In this document: in pieces, positions 13,101-25,100 of the stretch
How positions within the stretch are numbered: the stretch's first letter is position 1
Layout of the letters: the number at the start of each line of letters is the position of its first letter
NCBI GenBank assembly: GCA_039566865.1
Contig: CM076957.1
Coordinates: 5,341,896-5,405,895 of the forward strand
DNA: 64,000 nucleotides
Source of the DNA: Aurelia coerulea
Lineage: Eukaryota; Cnidaria; Scyphozoa; Semaeostomeae; Ulmaridae
Reading direction: 5' to 3'
Position numbers and translations under genes: made by a program
The notes under the pieces: model-generated
The model's input: only the letters and a program-made list of their open reading frames with translations
Database searches by the model: none
What the model was told of the DNA's origin: nothing

Positions 13101-16100
13101 CGTTTGTTGACATGGAAATAGGATGTTTCTTCCTCGACGTGGGTTCGTTTGGCTGATTCAATGTCTAGCTAGCCTAAGCCTGAATTTGATTGTTCGAAAT
13201 TCAGCAGGTGGTATGCTTGGAATACAATACAAATACACAAAGCAAAGAAGCAAAGCAGTAAAGAAATTCTAAAATGAGAATTGTTTTCTCCAGCTTTTCC
13301 ATATAAAACCACCAATAACAATAGTCAGTGAGGGAGTCATTGTTGGGGAGACGAGATCGCTTTGCCCGAGGAAACTTGCGTGTCCCCCCCGTGCAGTGGG
13401 TTAAAGCGCATGCGCTCGTCAGAGCTTCAATCCCAAAACGCTACTGCGCATGAACTTTAACCTACTGCACTGGGGAAGCATGGGGGGCGAAGCGTAGACT
13501 TGCTCCAAGTCTATTCAGTGGATCATCAGCAATAAAAGAATATAATTTCTTCTGCGGGGGCGTAAGCTACTAAGGTGACGCTGCGAAGAAGAAGTGAGAA
13601 CGAAACTGAATAGACTAAACTGAATAGTTTCGTTCTCACTTCTTCTTCGCAGCGTCACCTTAGTAGCTTACGCCCCCGCAGAAGAAATTATATTCTTTTA
13701 TTGCTGATGGTCCACTGAATAGACTTGGAGCAAGTCTAGGCGAAACGTATCTCGTCTCCCCAACAAGAGTGCTGCGTACCTGGGTTACTCACGAATTTTT
13801 CACGATTGTGGTCAAGTCAATAGCAACTTGTGCAGGCAATGGCCTCGTTCTACAGCCCCAGGGCCGAAGCTAGTTGGGGGCTGGGGGCGGAGCGCCCCCC
13901 AGGAGGCTCTTTGTCGGAGATTTTACTCTACCTGTCGGATTTTTTGTGTGGTTACAGACCCACATTTAGACGATTTCATTGGGAGAATGATGCATAAAAC
14001 AAACATGAATTTATTGACTTTCGAGGATACATTCTGACATGAATTTTGAATCTACAGCATATTTTTGCTTCTTATTCACTAATTTTGAAGGCTCCGACGT
14101 TGAAACTGGAAAATAATTCCAAAATCTAGTCATTAAATGAGCACATCAGTCCTTTCGCACATGATTCCTAAAATTGGGGTTGTTGTTGTTGTTGTTGTTG
14201 TTGATTTTGGCGTCGGAAAATTTTGATTCTTCGCCCCCCTATGAATTCATGGCTGGTGTCGGGCCTGTACAGCCCCCAAATCATGAAACCCCAATATGGT
14301 AAATAATGCTGTTTTGATATGCAATAATGAATAATTGATATCATACTTTCAATACTGCGCATATTCTATTATGGTGACCGCTGTGATATTATTTGACAGC
14401 CACAATAAGGTCTGTAAACATTTTTAATAAGAAAACAGAGGAAAGAACAGCATTCATTGCGAAGTTACTGAGACAGAAACATCAGCGATATCGCTCGAAC
14501 AAGCAATAATAATAGGGGGAGTGCTGTATACTTGGTTTGCTCGCAAAATTTTGTCAAATATTTACAGCTATTCGACAGTTGTTTAGGCCAAAACGCCAAA
14601 GCTCTGGTTTGGAAGCGGACGCAAGTTTGAGAGTTCAAGATTAAAGGGTGTATAAAGACCAGCATGCTTTGCGCGAAATCAGCGACTTGCTCTGCACAGC
14701 TTCCAGAATAACTGACTGTACGAAATTCACAAAAACAAAAACAAACGATGGCGCTGGTCTTGGTACTCCCTTTAATATTTCTGCTCTCAACGCACCAATA
14801 TCAACCAATGAGGTACAGTATTACCCCGCCACTAAGAAATTCATATTGTAAAACCAGGCTGCTTGGTTTCTTATAAATATTATATAAATGTTATACAAAG
14901 CCAAATGTTGGACAATGACCATGGTACCATCTGACAGGCTGCAGTTTCTTATAAGTCAGTTTCTTAGTGGCGGGGTAATACTGTATCCATGTTCAAGTTA
15001 ACTATCGACAAACATTTTGAGAGTGATTAGCCATTGATTAAAGCTAAATTCACATCGCTGGACCCAGCCAGATTTGTATACTTCTTTCTGGGACATGCGG
15101 TAGAAAATAAGATTATTCTATCAACAGCTTCCAAGCAGCGAGATTGTGAGGTTTTATTTTATTGATAGCTACTTCGTTTTTCAAAACAGCCTAAAGTAGA
15201 AACCCACATAAAAGAACCTAGGTTTTCTTGAGGCAGCCTGAATGAGGTTCTTGATAAACTGATGCCATAATCAAGTCCAGCCTGCAAGGTTCTTAAAAAG
15301 GTGCTTATAGTTGGTACAGTGTAGATATGTTTTTATACATGCTGCCAGTGCATTCCTTGTATGAATAGAATAGTTTTTCAATATATTTCTTTTCGATAAA
15401 GTTTACATCATGAAAAACTATGCACTTTACTTTTGAAATTTCAGCCCCTTGTGGGTTCTTGTTTAAAAAGTTGTAATCATGGAAATTCAGCCTCAATGTT
15501 CTTATGGGTTCTTTGGGCGGGTTTCTTCTGCATTTAGTGTTTCACGTCGAAACGTATAGAAGTTTCTTACATGAGGGTACCATTATTTCTCAAAAAATTA
15601 GCCTAAGGGTTCTTAAAAAGTGGTTTCTATCTCGGTTTCTATTTTGCGGGCTCTAACTGTAAATTTCAATCTTGTGTTTATGATTTATGCAGCCAAAGTT
15701 ATCGCTTATCAAACATCTATCTCAAGCTGGGAGGATAAGATGAATTACAAAAACCTTATCCTCCACATAATCTTTTAACGCTTTTTGTTAGATGACCCTG
15801 TTCTTAGTTTATCTCCAATTGTGAAATAACCACCCAGATCGTTTGGAAGTTAAAATAGCTGAATTTTCACATCAATATTGCCTGAGGGTAAACCGAGGCC
15901 AGATATCTCCAGCAGCAATTAGAATTGATGTAAAATATGACGCACAATTGACACATTGTAAAGAAAGGGAAAATATAGTTTCATATTGTACACGACATCG
16001 AGATGGATTACCCGAGTCTCTTGTTTCCCTGTGCTCTTTGATTTGATGATGGTGTTTCGAGCAAGGTTTACCGCAGGGGCACAAGGGACTCAGGTAATCA

Positions 16101-19100
16101 GTTTAGATTACATCGTTGGTTTGAGTCACGTGCTTCTATGGGAGAAGTGAAAATGAAGAGGTTCTCCTCCTCTTGTTTATGTCAAGGGAATATGCAGTGG
16201 TAAGCAGGTTTGTCTATAAATCGAACATAAACAACACTCAGACGCAGTATTGTTTCGTTGACTATCCCTTGTTCACGGCGGTTGTACAACTTCTAGAATG
16301 TTTTGCACTTCTCGTGGAATGCGTTTGACAGTTCCCCCTCCTGCAGTTCCTGGGTCCGTAGTCCCCATTCCCAGGCTGCAGAGAAGCAAGGAAAGAGCAC
16401 AGAAACCCCTGGAAAGCGTGAAATGGGGAACTGTGTAACGGGAACCGTCAGACAGACTTCACAAAATTGACTACGTACAAGGTTAGGACAAGGGCGCCTT
16501 CCTTGTATGAACTGTATTTATTCCCAGTACTGTAGAGTAATTGGTGTCCTGTGACCCAGTACACAGAGTATCCTAGTACTGTACTGTAGTCAGTCCTGTC
16601 AAGGTCAAGATGACGTATGAATATTACTTTGTGCTTTCAAATTCCGATGTTGATGTAATACGAGATCAACTGTTATACGAGTTGACCACAGGGAACCAGA
16701 CAGCGTGTTTTTTGATTGGTCAACACTAACAGGCGTTAGAATTTGAAACAGGACTGGGTCACAGGACACCAATTACTCTGTGTACTGGGTCATGGATACA
16801 GTACTGGGAATAAACACACTTCCTACAAGGTAAGCGCCCTTGTTAGGACCAGCCCTGCCCATGTCCTATTTGTATCATTACTTCATAGCAATGTTTGATT
16901 TGATTTTCCTCTGTTGCACCTATTTTGGGGCCTCGGTGTCTCAAGTTACGGTGGGAATTCAAAATCATCATAATTTGCAAAGCATATTCATAACTACAAT
17001 TCAAAATGGTGATATGATAAAAAGATAATAAATAACAGTTAACGTTAGTTTTGATAAGAACTTACAAATTTGTGGTATGATTTAAAAATAGGTATATTAG
17101 TTGTGGAGATAATGTAATGTTAACAAATGTACAAAATGCGAGCTAAAAATAGTTACAAGCTAAATGTTACGAATTGATACAACAGGGTAGGGTGATTCAG
17201 AAAATTGTTCAGACGTTGGAATTACTTTAGTTTGTCAAAATTGGAAAGTTAGTTTGAAAGTTAGAAAGTTAGTTTGTCAAAATTGGTTGCATCATTCTCA
17301 AATTACAAGTGATTTATAGAAATGCATTACACGTATTTTTTTACATGAAACTTCTTATAAGAAGGCAAGAAGCGGTAGTCCCAATTTTTCAAAAGTTAAC
17401 AAACAACCCTGCCTGAATTTAAAGAGCTAAGCTGGTGAACAGCGTGAACAGTGGCGGAGCCAGTTGAATAGTGTGGACAGTGGCGGAGCCAGACAAAAAG
17501 GAGTGAAAGGGCAAAAGTCCGCAATTTTCCGACTGAGGGTGTAAAAAGGTATACTGAGGCCTTTTTATTACATTTTTCAATTACACGTATTTTTTTATAA
17601 GAAACTAAGAATTTGGGCCAGTACTGAAAGTTTCTTAGAATTATCAGATTTTGAGTACTCAGAGTTTCTTACGAGTTTCTTAGAGGTTCCATAACAATCT
17701 TCATGTTTACTACCTGTGCCCTCGTGAACATTTCAAAACAAGGTTTTTTAAGCCTTTCCAATGTTTAGACATTACTCAAGTACCTTACGAGTAAAATGAT
17801 ACAGGAAACAAGTGAAAGTAAAGTAAAAACATGTCGAGGATTTCCTTTATCAAAATAAATAGTTCCTTAGTTTATATTTTCCCAGTACTGGAGTTTCTTA
17901 ATTTTTTAGCGATCTGAGAGTTGAGTTTCTTATAAGCAGTTTCTAACAAGAAAATATACGTGTACACTGTTAGCCAGATTTTTTAAAGTGGGGGTGTATT
18001 TACCCCCTCATACACCCCCAGGCTCCGCCACTGACAGCGTAGACCCTTTGCTCTCTTAGAAGAATGATTTACAGTTATCTTAATGAATATCTTATGCAGG
18101 TAGTAAAACATATCGACCTCACAAGCAAAGCAAACTGACATTCTGGAGTCTGTCTCTAATTAGATGTCACATGAGATTTGCTGCAACCCAAAATGGGTCT
18201 TGCAAAGCAATGGAATTGTTGTTATTCGCGAGAATTTTCACGTGACATCTTATTTGAGAAAGACTATAATACAAAATGCACAGTTACACGGCAATTTTGA
18301 AGGCTACTTGCGTTCAAGAATGTTAAAAATGCAATACGAAGAATATGATACATACTGAGTTTTATATATTAATTTCAAGAGTGTCCGGCCGTCTTTTCAT
18401 CTGAATCTTGTACGGTCTCACTGACAGGACAGCGCCAAGAACTCCCTCTAAGTCAGGCATCTCTTCACCGGGAGCAGGAAGTATTTCATATCTGTATAAA
18501 ATGTTCGACAGGAACAAAAACAGCTCCAATTTTCCCAATGCTTCACCAATGCAAACTCTTCTCCCTGCACCGAAAGGCAAGTAACTTTTCTTCAAACCGT
18601 GAATAAAGTTCCCATTTACATCCAAGAATCTCTCTGGTTTGAACACCTCTGGCTGATCCCATTCTCGTTCATCATGATGAAACGCCCAGTGGTTGATCAA
18701 AACTTGTGTCCCAGCTGGTACATTATGGCCATTTACTGAAGTGTCACACATTGCTTTATGAGGTGCACCAAGTGGGGTAATTGATGAAATCCTCAATGTC
18801 TCTTGGATCATTGCTTCCAAATATGGCAGATTACCACGATCTTTAGAGTTGGGGATCCTGTTCCCGATTCTCTCCTTTCGCTCCTTCTCGACCTTCTTTT
18901 GCACTTCTGGGTATCTCACAAGCAACGCCATACACCATAAGATTGTTGTTGATGTTGTCTCAGCTCCAGATAAAAACATATCGCTCACAATTTGCTCGAA
19001 ATTGACATCGGTCAAGTACTTGCGGATCTTGTTATCTTCACTGGCTTCTTTTGAGAATTCATTCAATAATGAATCAGTGAAATCACGAATGTTATTTGGG

Positions 19101-22100
19101 TTGAATGTGTCCTTGTGCTCTTTTAATTTCTTATGCAAGATAACCTCTCGCATCCTCAGGCCTTCTTTCAGCATTGATAAGCCCTTATTTGGGAAGAACC
19201 TTAGCCATGGAAGAAACGATACGATAGCTGCGTTATCAAAACCTTGAACAACCAGTTTGATGTATGTGAGAACATCGCGGAATTCTGAATCGTTTATGTC
19301 GTAACGACTTCCAAAGACGATTGAGCAGATCACGTTCAACACTGCAAGACCTAAGAAATCAAGAGTTGGTACAAATTAACAAAGAACATAGTTCACACTC
19401 TCTTTCTTCTCTCCTCAGTTGAGCAACCTGTAGAACTGTGAGGTAAGAAATGTAAGAAACACGTAAAACCGCTTCAAACCTTCTTAAATAGACGGACCAA
19501 GCAGTTATTTACGTTTGTAGTTATTGCTATTGATAGTGATGGACGCTATAACTACGGCTCATGGCCATACGCTTCCAGAAACGGACATGGCCTAAATCAC
19601 CTGCTATTTTTGTCTCAAAACCACAGTCCCTAAAACGCCGCAAATTTTTCAGCAGGAAATTTTTGCCGTTTTGAGAAGAGTTTTGCAATAAGGCCCTTAC
19701 TGGAGCAACGACAACAACATCAATTCACTTCAATGAGATGAGTATAAGTTGAGGGTCTTTGTGTAGTGAGGCTAGCAGTTATCTATAAATAGGACAAAGG
19801 AATGCCGTTTGTTCCTCTAGCTAAACAATAGCCACACACGTGTCAAAATTGTCAAGTACGATGGGCTACTTTTAGACTTGTATATGCAGCTCTAGAGTTA
19901 CACATGACATTTATCTCCGTCAACTCTAAAGCATCTTTAGTAAATGCCAGACCTTATTAATGTGCGTGAGCGCTGCTTGCAGGCACAAAATATGATTACA
20001 CATTTGCAGCTGCCACCTCGACTGTACTCAGAGAGCTTGTATTGCAGGCACATTTTCCCCACCTATTGCTCGCAGGCACAAACTATCTTTAACAAGGCTA
20101 TCAAGTGCAGAGAAAGAAAGTTCTTTGATAGAAAATTATAGTATTCAGACAAGTTATTTTTTTAAGGAAATGTTTGTTTCGATGCATATTATGTTTTTCA
20201 AGATAAACATATAGATGGCAAATTTCATCACTTCCAACTTCACATCAACTTCCAATAACTGAATTTCCAAAATTGAAGAAAAATTTATGAATCTCAAGGT
20301 CTAGTGTATCATTAAAGTAAATCAACGGGGTTAAAAGCAACTTAGCTAGGGGGACTGGCTCAATCGGAATATAACCTATTGTACTTAGATGTTCTTGATC
20401 GATGAAAACAATAATGACAGCTACCGTTCTTTGTGCTATGTTTAGATTGTGTCGCTATATCTCCGTTCATTTACTTTAAAGGGGCTCCGTCTCCAAACTG
20501 TAAACAAATCTGATAACACCGCCCATGCACGCGCCCATGGCCATTGTTCTCCATTGTTGTCTGCAGTTTTTTTGGTGGCTTCAGCCAAGCCACTAAAAAA
20601 TGCTCGTTAGAAATCCACTTATATCCAAGCAATCGTAAGAGATATGAATGTTTGGATTTTTCCTCTGTGAAGTACAAAGATCTATCTTCAAAATAATGCT
20701 TTTATTTTCGAAAAAACAGGTAAACGTCTGTGTGATATTGCCCATCAAAAAACTTCAAAATCACCGTTTCGACAGAAATTTGGAGAAGGAACCCCTTTTA
20801 TTATTTGCAATAAAGCATCGTTTTCCATATGTCAGTCTGGCCTAACGATGTGAGCCCGATCCGCTGGAAACTGAAAGAAGCAAAACTTACTGATTTCATA
20901 TTTAGGATCAAATGACTTTCCTTCCTTCTTGTCCACTCTTTTGAACAATTCTTTGGCCTCCAGCAAGACATTCTTTTCCAGTTGTTCCATATTAGCGCCA
21001 TACATTTTCATGGAACTATGCGTGATCTTCCTCATCAGCTTCCAAGCAGGACCATAATCAGAAAACCCAATATTTTGGTACCCTCGTGAATAGATTTCGG
21101 CAAGGTAAATGTCTTGAGGTCGTCCTGCGAATTCTTCGCCTTTCTGTATAAGTGCCTCTCGAGCTGAAAGAAACGTTGTAATTTTAATGTTTTCATATGA
21201 TCTCACAAAGATACAACAAATATAAAAGATTGTAAGAACGATGCCACAAGGAGAATGGAAATGCATATCAACCCTGTAACATTTAACATACAATAGATGA
21301 TTACGCTAAAGATGGCGGCGAGGAACTTTTTACCAAAAGGCACTGCGTTCGAATTACGGATCTTTCCCTATTGGTGTGGTTTTTGTGGAGGAGCTGTACG
21401 GTCTATTGTCCTGTTCTTTATACAGTTGCATATGATAGGCTTTGAGTTTGAGACTTTGTTTCAGCCAAGCTGACAAATGTCTTTTTTTTATCACAGTTAA
21501 AAACTCAACAAGATACAAAATACAATATTCTGTGCCGTCCATAGCAGAAATAGACATGACGTCATCTGGTTCTGGCTATGAACGGCACTTGACAATTTCT
21601 TTAACAACAATCTTATTAAGCACTTTGTGTACCATGGCACCATTCCATTTTGACAGACGCTAGCATACGCCAGCTTAGTTTAGGTGAATTATTGTAAAAA
21701 CAAAAACAAAAAACAAAACAAAACAAAAAACAAAAAAAGAACAAAACAAAAAACAAAACAAAAATAAAGACAAAAACAAAAACAAAAACAAAAACCAAAA
21801 CAAAAAAAACTATGCACTGGTGCAAAACCTGTGCAAAGATGGTTGGATGAGAGTCACCAATGACTGGTGCCATGGTTCACAAAGGGCTTACTCAAAACAA
21901 GACTAAACATAAATAAGAATAAGGGGTCGCCAATCGTCAGGTTTCCATCAAGTTTCCGAAGAATTCCCAAAGACCCCACAGATCAGAAACGCCCCCGGCC
22001 ACAAAACCGGCGACAAATGTTTGCTGATTTATGGCACAATAAAGTCAAGAAGGGGATGAAATTTGATTACGTGACCCATCTTTGTGTGCATTAAACCAAG

Positions 22101-25100
22101 TATCCTTGACCAGTTTTTGCAATGGTTCACATTAGAAAATTTTTACGCCGGCATATTTTATGTCTATCTTGACCGAACCGACGGCATATTAAAGTCAAGG
22201 GCGCCTACCTTGTAGGAAGTGTGTTTATTCCCAGTACTGTAGAGTAATTGGTGTCCTGTGACCCAGTACAGAGAGTGTCACAGAACCGTACCGTGACCCA
22301 GCAATAGACAGAGTCAGTCTTCTCAAGGTCGAGATGACGTATGAATAACTTTGTGGTTTCAAATTCCGGTGTTTATGTAATACGAGATCAACCGTTGTAC
22401 GAGTTGGCCACAGGGAATCAGACAGCGTGACACTAACAGACGTTAGAATTTGAAAATCCCTTTATGATATGCAGAGATAAACAGGACTGGGTCACAGGAC
22501 ACCAATTAATCTGTGAACACTAGGTCACGGATACAGTACAAGGTAGGCGCCCTTGTTAAAGTGTCTCAAAGTTGCGTTGCGTTGCTTTCCAATGTCCTAT
22601 GTCAAACGATAAGGTTGGCTGTAAACACATTCTGGGTGGTATATTCTTATCTGATAATGAATTAAGTGCCCTGCTCGAAACAGTGACGTCCAAGATCTTT
22701 GGAGATAACATATGATCTTGAAAGTCCCTTAATATTATTTCCATCAAAAGTGCCCTCCAAAGCGCTCCAAAGCTTTGTAAGAGTTATGTTGCATCTTAAC
22801 CAGTAGGCCGCTAATGATATTTCCTTTTAAGTAGTAAGTACCGTTAAGGATTTTCTACGATTTATTCCCCGTTTTAGCAACTTTAATATGCCGTTGGCCA
22901 GGAGATCCTTAATAACATTTCCATCAAAAGTGTCCTCCAAGGTTTTTGTAAGATTTATATTGCATTAACCAGTAGGCCGTTAACAGTATTTCCTTGAAAG
23001 CAGTGCCGTTGAGGATTTTCTACGAGTTATTTCCCTTTTAACCAGGAGATCCTTGACGGCGTTTCCTTCAAAAGGTTCCTGCAAGATTTCCCAAGATTTG
23101 TGTCGTATTAGACCGTTAACAGTATTTCCTTCAGCAGTGCTATCAAAGATTTTATTTCTCGTGTATAAAGTGTTATCTTTAGATCAACAACTTATTGATA
23201 GACAATTAAATCTACGGCTCCTCTGCAGCAGCCACGCAACGGGGCACAATCCTTCGGGAGACCCTGCAAAGTTTCATACCTACAATAATTCTTTGAGAGT
23301 GAATCGTTGAAGTGTTGAATTTTACCTGCATGAATCCCATTTATCACAATTATCCTTTGGCTGCCAAAACTAAAGCTCATCACATCTCCATAAGTTCTTG
23401 CCAACTTCTTGAAAGATTCATAAGGCTTCATTCCAATAAGGTGTAAGTTCCCGATCAGAGGAAGGGGTATTGGGCCTGGTGGATACTTCTTGAGTTCAGT
23501 CAGGCTGATTATGTATTTTACTGCAACATAGAGCAATGGTGCAAGGCATAAAGTGTAGATTGCTTCCCAAAGCATGACTGCAGTCTTCTGAAATAAGGAA
23601 CATATGAATTGATCGAGAGGTAGACAACAAGCAAATATTGCGTCAAATATCTGAGGGAGGCCTGGATCGAGGCTATGTGTTTTGTTTGTGGAATGGGGGA
23701 AAGTATTTCTGGAAATGGGATAGGTTAAAAATGTTTTCTACAGCAAAGTAGAGGAAAGATGCGAGGTATAAAGTGTAGATTGCGTCCAAAAGCATGACTA
23801 CGGGCCCGTAAATATGAAAAATATAGATTACTCAAAAGATGGAGAACAAGCAAATATTACGTCAAATATTGCAGGCCTGGATCGAAGCAATATGCTTGGT
23901 AAGGGGAAGGGGAAGGTGTATGGGGTCGGGTGGGTAGTTATTAAGCTGCATGAGATGAAAGACTCATATTCAAGTACGACAGAAAGTGCCATGATGCAAG
24001 GCATAAAATGAAAGTTGCTTCCCACAACATGACTGCAAGCTCCTGAAATTTGGAGAATAGAAACGAATAGAGCTATGGAAATCGTGCGCAATTTCACATC
24101 ATGAATCTCAAATTAGCATACTACACAAACATACTGTTTACCAGCCATCGATACTATCGTTTACTTTATGAACATCTTTTTAAACATATATGCAAACATT
24201 TTTTATTAAAAATTTCAGAAACGGCCTGCACAGAACGAGCATAAAATGCTTGTTTATTGAGACCAACAACAGCTTTTGGCTAGAAATGCTTTACTTTTTC
24301 GTGAAACTTGCGAGATTCACACATCACTAACTTGATACGAAGAGTTTTTTCCCTGAACAGAGTTAAAAAGGTTTGCTAAATGAAAAATATCTCAGACATA
24401 AATTTCACACGCTTTTTTGGAAGTCGGTTTCATTCCATTTTACTGGATTCCGTCAAATGTTACTTCGACGAAACTGTTTGATTATAGATTATGAGAGATA
24501 CTTCTACAACGGCTATACATGTGTGCACGCAACTTTTTCTTCCCACCCCCCAAAAAAAGTTGTACTTTGCCTGTAAAATTTAACCTCGGAACATTAATAA
24601 TTGCAAGCAATGGAAGTTCTGCAACTGGTAGAAATATGAATATTCTTGCTTGTCTTCTCAAAGTGTTTTAGCACCTTTCTAACAAGTGTTAACCTCGGAA
24701 GGATATGCTGGCATTCTCTGGAGATTCGGACCTTCATTGCATTTTTAGAACAATTTTTCACAACAAAGTCCTTGATTCGTATAGTTGAAAACAAATTTCC
24801 TTTCTTCCTTACTTTTCTAAGAATTCTTTATCATTGTCATAGAACTCCTGCAAAACGTAGACTTCTCAGGCTAGCACTTGACCGTGCGAGAAGGAGAATG
24901 TGTTAAAATTCTCTTGGGATTCAAAACTTCATTGCTTTTTGCGAGTCATTTTGTCAACAAGATTTCTACTACGAGTGCTTGCTTTTGCAACAGCCTTAAA
25001 CAAAGCTGTGTTGCTTCCCTTCTCAAAGTTGTACTTTTGTAAAACGTACTTCAATCTTAGACGTCAAAGTTCGTCATTCCTAAAGCGAAATAGCGAAAAC

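Larger units (their letters stand above)
14580..15100. mobile_element. Truncated TA-type foldback carrying two nested insertions
   Basis: The right end GGGACATGCGG-TA at 15100 and the flanking ATTCACATCGCTGGACCCAG match the complete element at 29055-29668. The left end is missing. Comparison with that copy shows two later insertions, at 14645-14771 and 14816-14983. Confidence 0.7.

Noticed and set aside
21616..21873. Phe/Val-rich 85-codon minus-strand frame
   Set aside because: Produced by the (CAAAA)n repeat.
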